A stretch of 64,000 nucleotides of DNA, from positions 12,317,485-12,381,484 of the forward strand of contig CP034979.1 in NCBI GenBank assembly GCA_004026145.2, read 5' to 3'. Position numbers and translations under genes: made by a program. Origin of the DNA: Takifugu bimaculatus. Lineage: Eukaryota > Chordata > Actinopteri > Tetraodontiformes > Tetraodontidae. Under the pieces are notes generated by a model, which worked only from the letters and a program-made list of their open reading frames with translations, was not told the DNA's origin and searched no databases. Of the stretch, positions 23,565 through 36,700 are shown in pieces. Numbering within the stretch: position 1 is the first letter of the stretch; each line of letters begins with the position of its first letter.

Positions 23565-25525
23565 AAATCAGCCCGACCACATTAAAGGTGTCCGTGGAAT
23601 CGCAGAGAAAAAGCAGATTACGTGTTTGTTTACGGGATTCTCCGTTATTTACACTGGCGGGAGGAGCACGGTCGCCCCAGCAGAGTGGGTGGTCCAAAAG
23701 GGTCTTAACTCCGGTTCAGACACTCGAAGTATCGAAGCTCCTCACTGAACTCTACTAATAGCTTTGGGTCTCATCGGTGTCCTGCAACCATAATTAAAAA
23801 CATCTCTGTTGGAGCAGAACAACAGAGGGTGGACCCCTACCAGAACCCCACCAAAAGACCTAATGAGCTGCTAAATGTGGAGCGCAGCCCATTTTCATAT
23901 GTTAACGATAGGGCTCGAGGAAGAGCTCGGCTCCACCATCCGCCCCTCTCAAGAGCCGGGAATAAAGGTTTTTGTCTGGTAGTCAGAGGTTTCCACGCTA
24001 TGAGACGGACCGCCGCCTGACAATCCCAGCCAATTAAAGGGCATTGAGCTGTGACCTGCAGGCCGGGCAGATGAAAACAAGCCTGCTCAATAAACACTGT
24101 AACCACAAGCATCCACTGCCCTCCTCCTGAAAAGCAAGGTCTTCATTAATATTCCACCTTTTCCTTTCCAAGAAAAAGCCATGAGCCTCGAGGATGCTAA
24201 GCAGCATTGTGCTCCCTGGCGGATTGGCAACCGTGGCGGGGCGTCGCTGAGGGTCAGGGTCCTCTAAACAGAATGAAAAGACCCAAGCTCATTACACAAA
24301 CCTGGGCCATGCTTGACAAGATGGGAAGTCGTAGAGTGCTGCGAAAGAAGACAAAAAAAAGAAAGAGAACAGGGCACCATCTGCCGCCGGGCTCAGCCAC
24401 GACTTAACGAAAGTGTATTTGATCAGAAGGAGGAGAGGAACGTCCGGAGAACAAACAACAAAGGTCGCCGTGCTGCTGACATACGCCGCAAAGACTCCCC
24501 CGTCGGGTCCTCTCATCCCGGGCCCTGATCGCCTTTAATGCTCCTTATCTGACGCCGTCGCCCGGGTCCGTCAGAAGACCAAAGAGGACAAGGAGATGTC
24601 CCCGAAGCAGCGCGCAGATAACTGATTACATGAAGGGAGACGACACAAAAATAGACACAGGAGGAGGAAAATGCAAAGAGGGCCCCGTGCGAGTGACCCA
24701 CATACCTGCTAAACCTGCTGTCAGCGGCCTGCTCCTCTGTCATCACGCGCTGAATTACTTTACATAATCTGCAGGCGCTCCTCGCGCCGCTACCAGGCCT
24801 CCTGCCGGAAGCTCCTCGCCTTCGGCTTCGCTGCCTATCGTGTTATGATGTAGCGGCGCACAGGCGGGCTATCTCGCACGGGCTAAATCCCACGCTGGAA
24901 TGGGACGGGGGGCCAGTGAAGTGAGCTCGCTGGGCAGCTTCCAGCAGATCGCTCTGATCAGCGTAATCACAGTTTTTGACTAAGCATCAGGAACGGACGA
25001 CGGGCCGGCAGCGAGCAGCCGAAAGGGTAGAAAGAGACGGCTTCTGTGGTGGCCTCCAATGAAGATGTGGGCTCCCACATCACAACTGTGAGGTTTGGGG
25101 TTTTAACCTGCTGCTGTCAGAACAAATGGGTTCCGCTCTGGCAGCTTCATCCCTGGTTAAAGTGGAGGTTGTGTTTAAAAGGTTTCTGAAATACGGATGA
25201 ATTTTCAAAGCCCGGGGTGGCGTCGCGCTGTCAAACAGCCGCAGTTTTAATCCGACTTATGTTGCAATAACAAGAAGCCACAACGCTCCATAATTGAGGA
25301 ATTTGAAGGATCCAATATTCGGCAGCAGAGCTGCTCATGAAACTGAAAAACTGGTTTTCAGATGTCTTCCCAGTTGTCCCGCAGTAACCTGTTCGCCCTC
25401 CGAGACGACGCGCAGGAAACGAGCCGACCTGTCTCAGAGGTCGCCTCGGGATTTGGAGTTTTGTTTGTGGGCACAAACGCGCTTGATTTTCCAACATGAA
25501 GACATTCCTGGGGGCGTCAAGAGGA

Positions 25526-25570
25526 CGTGTGTGTGTGTGTGTGTGTGGTGTGTGTGTGGAGGGGGGGGGG
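25526..25570. repeat. (GT)n followed by a G-run
   Basis: A GT tract with one GG interruption followed by about ten G. It has the same architecture as 22365-22403. Confidence 0.9.
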
Positions 25571-27104
25571 CGCTGGGCGTGCATATTAATCAGTGTAGAA
25601 ACAGTCATTTTCCTCTCTGTTGGAATAATAAAATCTGCTTCTTTCAAAAAACTGATGATATTTTAAAGAATTGGATCTGTTCTGCCTCTACGGTGTGTCA
25701 CTCACTCCATGCGTTTTCTTATTTTTGTCCCTTGTTGATGATAAAGATCCTCAGTGCACGTACCCCCCCCCCCTGCTGTTGTTTTCCCCTGTTGTTTTTC
25801 CCCTATTTGTTGGCAGATATGGGATGTTTTGCATGTTCAGAACCACAAATAAGCGTCTCTGCTGTTGATGTTCATGCTCAGAAAACCACGATTAATAAAT
25901 TGCTCATGCAAGGATGACGACTGGCCACTGTTGTGCAGCAGGATCTGGCGGAGGGGCTGTAATTACCGGCAGTGAGATAAGCACAGACTAGCATCTGCAA
26001 ATCAAAGGATTACGGGGAAAAAAAAGGTCTCAAAAATCCAGGCTGAGACTCAAAGACGAGCCTTGTCGGTGTCTGACTCGGGTTCTCGTCTGATTCTAAC
26101 TGAAGTAACTCTGCCATCAAATTTCAATCGCTGCCTCCAGGAGACGGGCGGCGCACGCACAGATCACTCATCCCTCAAATGGCGTCTTTACAAATGAGTG
26201 TGTCTTCAGAGGGTGTGTGCGCGTGCACGCTGCACGAGCCGGGACGTATTCCCGATCCTTTCCATTCGCATTTGTTGCATCTCAGCCTGACAAATTCGGC
26301 TCAGAATTCACGTCTTTTTTTAGTGAACTAAAGGGAGAGGTGGCGACGGGATGAGAGAGATGATCAAAAGAGGAGCTTCAAAGGAGGACACAAGGAGGGG
26401 GTCCCGTGGAGCCTGTTAGTGGAGCCCCCCCCCCTCTTTGAAGATGGCTTCTGGGCCAGAGGTGACCAGGATAATGGACACAGTACGCATTGTTGTTGCG
26501 CTCCCCATCTCCAGCTAAATGACCGCGGCGCCGCGTTCCTCACTGATGAAACAGGATGACCTGACGGAGGCGGCTGCAGCAGCGCGGAGGCACGTTTCTT
26601 CGTTTTGATGTTAAAATTCGCAGCTCGCGGGTTGTTTTCCCGTAAACCTTAACGTCAACCGCAAAGCCCTGACATGTAATAAAATGATAGGGGGACGGGA
26701 TTGGTTTACAAAAGCTGCATTAATATGGATGAAGGTGAAGCTGTGGACGGCCTCCCGCTCACAATAGCTTGGCAGGGCTGAGCGTCGCCGCACTGCTGTT
26801 CTTGGACTTTTAAAGTCAGTGTGGAGGAAAAAAGGCTATAAAACACAAGTGTGTCTTCAGCCAGTGGCAGCTCGCTCCCTCAGGAGCCACTCAGTGCTGC
26901 GGAATAAAATGTTATGCCAAAAAGTTAATTGTGTGCTGACAACTCTTAGCCACAGGAAAGACGGCGATGCTTTCCAGAATTAGATTTACACTGCCAGTGC
27001 CCCGCTGTTCACAAAACACCCAGACAAAAGGGCACAAAAGAGCCAATTAAGCAAAGATCCGAATCCTTTCTGCTACTGTAAAATAAATAACTAAAAATAC
27101 AGAA

Positions 27105-27120
27105 TATATATATATATATA
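27105..27120. repeat. (AT)n tract
   Basis: An eight-unit AT run in AT-rich intronic sequence. Confidence 0.9.
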
Positions 27121-28054
27121 AACGAACTTGATTGTAAATCGCAGTGTGTAATTCTGAGAGGAATAGACCGACCAACATAGGGATAAATGATTCATGCTGC
27201 TAATGAAGCTGAAAAAAAAAAATCTGGTTTACAAGGTATGACTCAGAACTTCCACTTTGTGACGGTTCTACACGGATCTGTGAATTCATTCACGTACCCG
27301 CATTTGTAAATGTTCCGGGAGACGTTGATACAAAGGCCCGCGAGCATTAGCAGCAGATCTCAGCCGTCGTAATAAAGCCACCAAAAACCAGCGATGTAGA
27401 CGTGTTGCTGACACCGATGGGGCAGATTTGGAACGTGAAAGGAAGGCAGACAATGAGGGTGAACTGGGGAGACTGGGATAAGGGGATAATAACAAAAACA
27501 GGCACCAAAGGAGGGATGAGCAGCGGGATGGGACGTCAGCCTCGGGGTTGGTGCAGCCTTGGCTCTGGCTCTGGCCATCTCCACCTCTCTGCCTCTCCTT
27601 TTCCCCCCACAGGAGGGTCTGAATGCGGTATTAAAGCCGTTCCCTCGGCTGCCTGCACCAGGGAACACTTACTGTCCCCCTAAAGAAGTCGTCAGTAATT
27701 AAGTTGAGTTACAAGTGTGGCTCTGACTCGCCATCATTTACATTCTGGCTTTAGTTTCTCCAAATAAACAGGTGCCTTCAGTCAGTTGGGTCCCTCTGTA
27801 CCCAACCAGCCAGAGATAAATCTAATTTATTCTGTTTAGAGCGGCCAGCCTTGCTCAAGGAGAGGCACGGTGGTCTGTATTTATTAAAGTCGTAAAAATC
27901 ACGCTGCGGACGCTGATTCCGACTCCGCTGTGTGTTTTTAAGAGGTGCTAAAGCTGCAGAGGACAGCTCAGAGGACGGTCGGGAGGGCTCGCACTACGTC
28001 AAACAAAAGGAGGCAGACGGGGCCGCATGTTTGTTCCACAGGTGACTTTAAGCG

Positions 28055-28069
28055 CTGGCGAGGGGGCAG
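28055..28069 (+). promoter_or_regulatory. CTCF-like motif
   Basis: CTGGCGAGGGGGCAG matches the CTCF core (CGAGGGGGCAG). It lies in the long macrod2 intron and is oriented forward. Confidence 0.4.
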
Positions 28070-31000
28070 GCGCCTGGTTCCGCCGGGGTGCTCAGACCGC
28101 GGCCAGTTCCTGCTTATCGCAGCCAAACCGCCGACGTCAGGCAGTGTCGACAGCTGCCAGTTTTCCGTGAGGTGACGCCAGGTTCACTCTCTCGCCTCTT
28201 TAGCGTCTCTTCGCGAATATGTGGCTGGCAGAGTTGAGTTCCTGCTCAGGTGTGAACTGTGATCTACATACCCCGCGGATGGCTGCGCCGCAGCCTCACA
28301 CGCGGGTCCTTGACCTTCTCACGGGCCAACAATGGTGGCTTAAAAGTGAATAAAAGTAACAGTTCCTGACAGAAAACAGACACAGAAACCTCTGCATCAG
28401 TCCTGAGAGAGGAGAGGCGGAGCGACGCTGGAGCGCTACACACCTGTGATACACCTCTGGAGCCAGTTAGCGCTCTTCACACGCAGGCAAATGTTCAAAG
28501 ATACATGAGAACATTTTTATGACCCCAGGCTATGAACTTCCCAGACTCTGAGGCTGTCTGTGTTTTGTAATTAGGCATGAAACTCGACAAGATCAGAACT
28601 TTGAGAACGGAATTTCAAGGAAAATGAAACGAAAACACACCGGTGGAGCCCAACTCGGCTAACCTTGTGTTGATGCCGGCGTCCTTCCCGACGTCCTTCT
28701 GTACGGTCGGAAAAGCCGGCGTTTACTTGGTGGCATCCGTAAAAACCTCACCTTCGGAGGTAAGACATCAGCTATCGGCTGTGGCGGGAGAATCTCTCTG
28801 CGCGGAGGAAAACAATTTCTTCTCACACTCCTCAGATTTATTTATTCCAGCTTGGGGCAAAGATGGTCTTACTTTAATTCCAGGGCGTTACCGAGGCAGG
28901 AGCCCATTCTCACGGGCCGCCATCACGAGGCGCCTGGGTAGACGCCTCCACCACTATGACAGGGGCTCCTCCATTTCCATTTTAAAGTGCGTTATGAATA
29001 TTCACAGCTACAGGCTTCCTGGATTCTTATTCAATATCAGACTGAGAATCTCGTTCTGTGCGCGAGAGATCTAATACACATGATTCATAATGCTGAGCCC
29101 AGAGCCTATATATAACACAAAATGTCTGCTCCTGCCTGCCGTATTACGCATCTTTATAGCACATTAATATTCCAGGGAGCTAAAGAAAAGCCCTGGAATA
29201 AAGGAGCTTTTACAGTGTTTGGATTCATAATGTCGTGAAGAACCGAGAGCGGCGTCAGAGCTGTAAACATTTTCTTTAGGCTTCATTTAATGAACAGATC
29301 AGCGACGTAAAACAACAGATGGTTCAGATTTGTAACAGAAGCTGGTGACCTGCATCAGATCACAACATGCTATCGGTGTGCTGAGTGAATAAATTATTGC
29401 ATTAACAAGTTGCTCTGATGCAGACGGAGAATATGAATAAAAGAAAGCTGCTTCGCCGTGCTTTGCATTATTTGGTGTGACTGAACGGCTTGACTGTGAT
29501 GCACACCTCCACTTGTGAGAACAGCGGGGTGATGACGGATGTGCAGACGCACAGGGCGACATCTGTGAAGGCTGCCGTACAGCGACAGGGTGTGTCGGCA
29601 ATAAAGGGTGTCTGACCTGAGAAGAACGCTACAATAATAAGATGCTAAATTAAAGAACGAATGCCAAATCACCACTTTGTTCATCCAACACAGATGCATT
29701 TCCACACCCTTCGACTGAAAACACAGCATCGGCTGAACAACTCGCTCAAGGGTGTGTTCTGAGCTGGGGAGGTCAGGGGTTGAACCCACAACCTTCTGTT
29801 TACTGGAGCTAGTACAAACTTCAAGATTGAAACTGTCAAATGCAAATGAATTAAAAGTAGGTTCTCACCGAATCACTGACACCCAAAGAAATAACTGAGC
29901 AACTGATTAAAAGCACCTCTCGGATGCTTTTGGCTAAATATGTGAGAACAAAGTTCACCAGCAAACTGCAAGAACCACTCAGCTGCATCTCCGAAACCCT
30001 CCTTTTGTGTTTCTGGGTCTTTTTGGCAGCCATTAGCAAGTTGGAAATGATAATTCATTTCTAAAATGTCTTTAGTTGCACTCTCACCTTGACAAATGGG
30101 AAAAGGTGCTTCGGTTAGGTTGAAGATTCTTTTTTTTTCTGAATTTGTTGGAAGATGGTGAAAAGTTCACCTGATTCTCTTAAAGGTTATGGAAAAGCAA
30201 CGACGTGATATCAGCCTTCACGTGAGCGGAACAATGATAAAAGTGCTAAAATGGGCTGATGGGCGAGAGCTGCGGGAGCACACATGCCTTTGTCATTACA
30301 CAACTTGCTGCACTCCGACATGTCACGGCCAGATGGAAGGTTGGTTCTGAGCCGCTGTGGATCAACCTGACCTGCAGGCTGTTCCTGCCTGGAGCGATCT
30401 GTTTGTTTGATTCATTCCTCCCATCATCGGGAGCCATTTTATTACTTCTTTCAATGAAGCCCATTTATTCTTTGAGGACATGAGCAGGTCTTGCACTTAT
30501 TATTTCTAATAAAGGGCATTGGATCTGGAATAATTGGGATTTGTGCCTAGCTGGTGAGCCAGGCTGCGTTGGCCCGCATGAGATCGAATATCCTGCATTC
30601 TGACCACGGCTCCGCATGGAACGCAATCTGCCTGCAATCAGGAATGACACCGTTTTTGCCTGATGGCGCCTCGGCTCATCACGTCACCTGTGCCGACTCC
30701 AGGCGGAGAGAGACACTGGCACAATCAACAGGCCTGAGAGCGGCTGTAGTGTTTGCAGGATGTATTCCAATAGCTCTTCAGCGGGGACGGAGAAGGCTAT
30801 TTCAGACAGATCCAGCCCTGAACGCTCACTCAAGCTGTAAATGAACGGAATGCCAGTCACAGAGAAAGTGAAACGGCGGCGGGAGAGTGACTGGTACGCG
30901 GGAATTTCACCGTCGGCGACTGTGGAGCAGCATCAAAATGTAAAACTGTTGGGCGGAGAGGAAGAAAGGGACTTATAAAGATAGATGATTGCAGGAATCG

Positions 31001-31899
31001 AACTATTAGACGTAACGAGCTGCTGCTGCGAGGGAAGTGTCGTCTCGTCCTGGCGCCGTTGGGCTCCGAACGATGTCAAATGTGATGACGTTGGGAAAAA
31101 AATCAAACCTAAAGTGGTCACAAACGGACTTCATTTCTTTGAACTATCTTTTGTTTCCGTTCCAGCGCGTTTCTGCCACAGGTGGGTCACAGAAACAGAA
31201 ACCTCAGTTATGGTGACGCCTCCAGACGCCACGTGGACGCGCTCCACCGCTCAGGTTCAGCCACATTCGACGGGGAATTGCACCTCTATCACCGGTACCG
31301 ACGACTCCTGACATCTGCGGTTCCAAACACGCTCAGTTTTGATCGCACGGTGCAGTTGTGACAGTGACATGTGCGATCACGCCTAGCGGCGATGCTGCCA
31401 GCGGCGCTCCGGTTCCACGTTGCAGCACGGGGAAAATCACGCCACCCTAATTGGTGGGGACAGCGTAGTTATGATTGTAGCTGCAATAACTCTTCAACAA
31501 ACAGGGCTCTAATCCCTAATAATGATTCCAGACCTTGAGGAAGCTGACATTGAAATGCAGAATTCATTGATTTATCTGGTAAAAAGATTAGCGCCTCCGT
31601 CTAATCTGCTTATTAAAACCCCCACAACACAACCCCCCCCCCCCAGAACCGTTAGCGGCGCCTTCAGCAGCTCTGTCTTGGCTCCAGGTGACGTGTTTTG
31701 CCACCTGAGGCTCTCCGCGACGCCCGGGACCTCCTGAGATGATGTCGCGCGCAGATGCGTTAAGAGCCGAGATTGATTGCGGCGAAACGGCCAGGCAACA
31801 AGAACAGCGAGCAGGCTGATCCCGAACACGGGGAGGAGGAGATTACGCTGACGGAGAGTCTCCGCCAGGTAATAAATGAAAGGCAAAGCCAGATCTAAC

Positions 31900-31974
31900 C
31901 TTCCATCTCCACGGTGGACGCTGCCGCGGCGTTGTCGTCCGCCATCTTGGAGGGAGCAGGCTGCCCTGCTTCTG
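31900..31974 (-). CDS. macrod2: macrod2 C-terminal tail exon (75 nt, possible NAGNAG acceptor)
   Basis: On the minus strand GTTTCTTCCCCAG precedes CAGAAGCAGG, and GTTAGA follows the exon. In phase 1 it encodes AEAGQPAPSKMADDN and then AAAASTVEME. The acceptor is CAGCAG, so splicing three bases later (exon 31900-31971) would also keep frame and remove one residue. It is the least acidic tail exon (Ala/Pro-rich). Confidence 0.85.
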
Positions 31975-32126
31975 CTGGGGAAGAAACAACAGGAGACGTT
32001 GCCACACGTTAGACAGGTTAGAGGACAACAGGAAGGTATAGAAAGGCATTATTGCATCGTTTCGCCATCCATCACATTCCCGCTCAACACAAATAGGCGA
32101 CTTTTCAGGTTCAGTGATCTACATAC

Positions 32127-32276
32127 CTTTATCTCCCCCGTCGTCTTTATCGCCACCATCGCTTTTAGCCTCATCTTTCTCATTCTTTTCAAGCCCTTTA
32201 TCTTCATCTTTGCCCTGTGATTCATTTCCACCCTCGTCCTTTTCTTCGGTCGGCTCCTCGCTGCCAGAATTTTCAT
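32127..32276 (-). CDS. macrod2: macrod2 C-terminal tail exon, highly acidic (150 nt)
   Basis: The acceptor TTTTACACCCAG and donor GTATGTAG bound 150 nt on the minus strand. In phase 1 it encodes DENSGSEEPTEEKDEGG, then NESQGKDEDKGLEK and NEKDEAKSDGGDK. About half the residues are Asp, Glu or Lys. It is the longest tail exon in the window and carries the low-complexity acidic core typical of the disordered MACROD2 tail, which is reported to hold phosphorylation sites controlling nuclear export. Symmetric phase 1-1. Confidence 0.9.
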
Positions 32277-32630
32277 CTGGGTGTAAAACAACAACAAAAA
32301 AGAGAGGTATTAAAGAAGAGACATCTCGAAGGATTAATACGGGCTGCAGGAGTCAAGGCTCTCCGCATTAAGTCCTGAAACGCTCAGCAAGAAATGAGCT
32401 CATGTATCATTATTTCTGAGGGTAATCACATCAACAGGTCTGTTTTGTTGGGGGGTGACAGAAAGGAAGCGTTCGGAGACAGGTGGGATGTCGCTGGTAA
32501 AGGGTCCGGCTCGGTCGGAATTTGTGCCCCGTTGGGACTCAAATATCTACGTGTAAATGCAATAATATGAAGAGAAGAGTGGGCGGGACTCGAATGGAAA
32601 AGCAGAGCTGCGGTTCTGGTTTGTGAGTGG

Positions 32631-32633
<3 letters not shown>

Positions 32634-32686
<53 letters not shown>
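32634..32686. repeat. (AC)n microsatellite
   Basis: About 26 uninterrupted AC units in the macrod2 intron between the 150-nt and 45-nt exons. Confidence 0.95.
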
Positions 32687-32690
<4 letters not shown>

Positions 32691-33264
32691 ATAGAATGAT
32701 GGAATTAGCTTGTGGTTTCTTCTTGCTTCAGCTCTGCGGCTCCCACGAATGCAGTTGCGTCTGGCAGATCTGGAGCGACGGATCAGCTCTCACTCCTTCA
32801 CCACAACGGTGGAATTGATTTTTAGAGAGGCTCTCCGTCAAATCTGTACCGGGGATGCGACGTGAATGAAAGGAATACAGGAGAGGCGAGGCGCTGCAGC
32901 ACGGCACATGCAAATCTTAATTATATCCCAGCAGCGCGGCGCATATCCAGAGCAAGAGAAACGGTTGCAGCTCAAAGTCAACGGGCCTCTAACACAAGAG
33001 CGTGACGCCCACTCTCAATTCAAAGGAGCCTCTCGCCATCACCGCCACGCCCATCTGGGTCTCGGGGTCCGCTCTTCCAGATTACACAGATTCATTTAGA
33101 GCTGGACTACTTATTCCTCTAACAAGGCTGATCAAGATGGATCTTTAATCAAGCCGAGCTGCGGTGAGACCCAGAGCCACACATCAATCAGCTTGCACTT
33201 TCTCCATATGATGCAATCTTACGATCACCCAGCCCCCCCCCCCCCACTCTGCTGCAGCCCTCAC

Positions 33265-33309
33265 CTGGGTTCTGGCTGGCCATCTCCACGTCTCTGTTCC
33301 CACCAGCAT
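33265..33309 (-). CDS. macrod2: macrod2 C-terminal tail exon (45 nt)
   Basis: The acceptor CTTCTGTTTCTAG and donor GTGAGG flank 45 nt on the minus strand. In phase 1 it encodes DAGGNRDVEMASQNP. Symmetric phase 1-1. A C-rich run lies just past the donor. Confidence 0.85.
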
Positions 33310-33745
33310 CTAGAAACAGAAGAGGAATTCAAAAAAGGGAGGGAAACATTTGTGCCCGGCGCTGCAGTCTGGAGTCGAATTAGCCTGGGCTTCGATATCA
33401 CCTCAAACAGCCTTTTTTTTCTTTTCCATCTCTTTGTGGAACTTAGTCTTTGTACTGCGGTACGAGAGCAACGGAACCACAAAGACATGCATAAATTAAG
33501 TCACAAAAAAGAAGGGGAAAGAGAATTTCACTTCTGAGGCCATGCATAATTGAAGATTGTCTTTGTTCCAGGCTTCTGTGATAAGAAAACTTTATTTGTC
33601 ACAGTGCTGCTGCACTGTTGGGGGGGAAGAGGGGGGGTGGTGAACAAATTCAGAATTCAATTTTTGATGACAGATGACATGAAGAAGCAGCGGTGCATCT
33701 GAGGGGCTCTGAAACATGTGTTAGTGGTCTGGAAAATGACATTAC

Positions 33746-33784
33746 CATTGGCGCCCTCGTCTTCATCACCCGATTCCTCTTTAT
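33746..33784 (-). CDS. macrod2: macrod2 C-terminal tail exon (39 nt)
   Basis: The acceptor CCTTTCGCAG and donor GTAATG flank 39 nt on the minus strand. In phase 1 it encodes DKEESGDEDEGAN, with a casein-kinase-2-like acidic serine (ESGDEDE). Symmetric phase 1-1. It lies about 440 bp upstream of the 45-nt exon in transcript order. Confidence 0.85.
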
Positions 33785-36700
33785 CTGCGAAAGGAAGGAA
33801 AAGAACCGTGAGAACCGTAAACCGGAGTCGCGTTGGCACCAGAAAAGGTGGCGCTTAAGTTACTTTATGCTCATGCTATCAAGATGGCGGCAGGACCGGG
33901 ACCGTCTGGTCGTGTTTTATGGGCCACAAGTGTCACAACACAACAACCCATAATACAGCCGTAGCGTGCGCTTCTGTATTTGATATGGAGGGATAATCCG
34001 GTGTTTATGTCCTTTTCCATCCCTTTATAAGTCTTGACCTTTTCTATGAGCTGCTTCAATGTCCCTCCTGCCTCTGAATGACAATAGGGACATTTTCATA
34101 GTGGATGCCAGGGCTGTGCTAATGCACCTGTCAACGTTTCAGGGTTATCTCTTATTTTTCCCAGCAAAATGTACCAAGAAGCGAGCTGAGGATAACAGAA
34201 CCGTCTGTTAGATGCCCAAACACACGGGTAGCAGGCAGAATTGGATCAACGCCACGTACTGGAAATATTGGTACGTCAACCTTCTGCTGCAGCAGATGTC
34301 CCAGTGGCGATGAGGCTGCAAATGGTCTTTGAAAGAATGGAGAGGCCCATTCTGCTGCCATCAGTCACACGGCGAGATCCAGTTCATGCTGATTTGATCA
34401 CAATCAACAGGGGTTTAATATCGATACCATCTCAGGACGCCGCCATAAAGCATCTACAATAGTTGAAAGCCTGAATCTGCCCCCCTCCCACTACCCCCTC
34501 AGCCCCCCTCCCACGTTCTAATACAGGCGTGTATAAACCAGTAGCATTTGGGACAAATTGAGTAATGAAAGCCATGACACCAACAAGACCACCGGCTCTA
34601 CAAAAGCCATTGTGCTGCAGCCATAATTGCTTTTTTAACAAGCTTTTGCGCAAAGCCAATTTTTCATATCTATGCAATTTTGCCCTGCACTCAGAACAAT
34701 AAAATGCCAGCCTCCATTAAATGGAGAGAAGGCCAACTCTACCAGCGCTGCATGCTTGTCCCAAGTGCCCCTGTCCATCATACAGAATGCCAGTGACACC
34801 ACACGGTACGGCAATCCCTTTTATTAATCATGACTGGCACGCTGGGACGGAGCCATGGACAGGAGGCTCGAAGGAATACTCCGGTTGGGGAAGCAGGTTA
34901 AGATGGATCCTTCCCTCGTCCGTCCCCAAATATTTCTCCTGTGTTCAGAAATTAAGCGTGGCTGCTGAATGTGTCTGCAACGATCCACGACCACGTATCG
35001 AGATGAGACACGGAGCTGGAAGTAATTTCCTCCCTGTTATCGAATCATTTACATTCAGCTTAGTGAAGGGAAGAGCATTTAAATTGTGTTGAAATGTGCT
35101 AAAGGACAAACAGTGGTCCAAAACACACTCACTAGATCACAAAATGTCGAATAAATATGCTTTTTAACAGATGAGTTGAATGCACGTGCGGACGCTTCCT
35201 TGTCCAAACAGCAGGTGGCAGCATTGCCACAGCTTTCTCGTGCTCTACGGTCTGCTGTGAGACCCTTCACGCAGAAGGACTCGAGAAGTCTCCTCCTGAG
35301 CACTCTCACTGTCAGTACTCGTGTGGTTTGTGCTTTAAAAGATATATTGACTTAGCAACAATTTCCAGGACTTCCCTAAAAACGGAATGATACCACTCTG
35401 TGTCTCAGACACGCAACTGATTTAAATAATTGATCCAATATTGGATGAAGGGGCACAATATCTGTGCACCATAAACAATTCAGCTGCTGATATGCAACCT
35501 TTTCTGTGTCCTAGTTGCACACAGAAACTCACACGCACACACCCCAGATACCTCTCACTCTCTCCCATCAACGCCCCTTATTGCTTCCATTACAGCCGAC
35601 TGGAGCAACGGATGAAAAGGACTTTTTTTTTTCTTTTTTTTTTTTAAAAAGGGGGGAAAGTTGAAAAATTCATGAGACATGTGTAGAAGAAAGAGGTTCT
35701 GAGATGACCAACCACGATCGTTCAAAGACCTTCTGCTGTGTCAAATGTGTGTCAAAGCGAAGTGCAAGTGTGTTTTCGGGAGTGCTGGGTGGAGACGGCG
35801 TCCCACAGGGAGGCTGACTGTCTGTCCTCACTTTGTGTTATTACACCCTGCGCTGCCATCGCTCATCTCCACCCCCGCCTCTCCCAGCATGCCAGGCAGA
35901 CACATTCAGCCGGGCACTGATTTCTGGCTCTGCGTTCACATTTTTCGGTGCCCTGTGACATCCTCTAATCTCGCTAATGCTAATTTGACATCAAATAATA
36001 GACGCTGCGGGGCTGCTCGCCGGTTCAGGTGTGCTCCTCTCCACCTTGGGCCTCTGTGGCTGCGTCTCCCTCGCTCCCCCCCACCCCCTCGCCTCTTTAG
36101 CTCGGAGCTTTCTGCATGCCGGGCTCCCGTTTCACGAGGATTACATCACGGCACACTTCATCTCTCACACATGCATCCACACACAGTTTAATCTGCGATC
36201 CCGTTTTTATTTCCAAACACTCTTCGGGGGTTTTTTGTAGTCGACGAGGGATTGTGTGCTGGCTTCTTTTGAAGAGGAGTTCAAATAGTGCTTATCAAAT
36301 CTAAACAGATGCACTGTTGTGCTGGTCTGAAAGTAAATACAATTAGAATGCGATTTAGATTGCTGGTTAAGAAAAAAACAACCTACCGTAATACAGGAAA
36401 TAGCAGGGCAAACTAAAACCCATCAATTAAAAATTGGAAAATGTGAGACGATGACAAAAACGACAACATACATTAAAGCCCCATTTAAGCGAGCGATTAA
36501 ACTCTTAAAAACTCATTTCCACTTGCAAAATTATTTATTTCAATTGCCAATTGAAACTGAAGAAAAAAGAATCCTTGAGGACCTTAAAAGGATTATCCCT
36601 TCATTTGCCTAATCGAGCACGTGGGCATCCATGAGGGTGCGAATACAGCTTCCCTCTGCTCCATCTAACTTATTAAACTAGCTTATGTGGCTACGGGTGG

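Larger units (their letters stand above)
20376..31899 (-). other. macrod2: macrod2 intron (about 11.5 kb)
   Basis: The region between the 39-nt exon and the 75-nt exon. I looked for further phase-1 exons. Candidates near 24700 and 28665 have donor-like sequences but fail on phase or contain a stop. It contains G-runs at 20985-21017 and 23548-23564, GT plus G tracts at 22365-22403 and 25526-25570, a TA run at 27105-27120 and a CTCF-like motif at 28055. Confidence 0.6.

Noticed and set aside
24690..24746. Possible extra macrod2 exon (MTEEQAADSRFS) with donor GTATGTGG
   Set aside because: The length (44 nt) does not fit the phase 1-1 pattern, and the phase-1 reading hits a stop codon.
27866..27880. 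GAGGCACGGTGGT, similar to the start of a fish interspersed repeat
   Set aside because: Too short to support an insertion, with no continuing similarity.
28664..28698. Possible extra macrod2 exon with acceptor CCGTACAG and donor GTTAGC
   Set aside because: It is 35 nt, which would break the frame of the tail.
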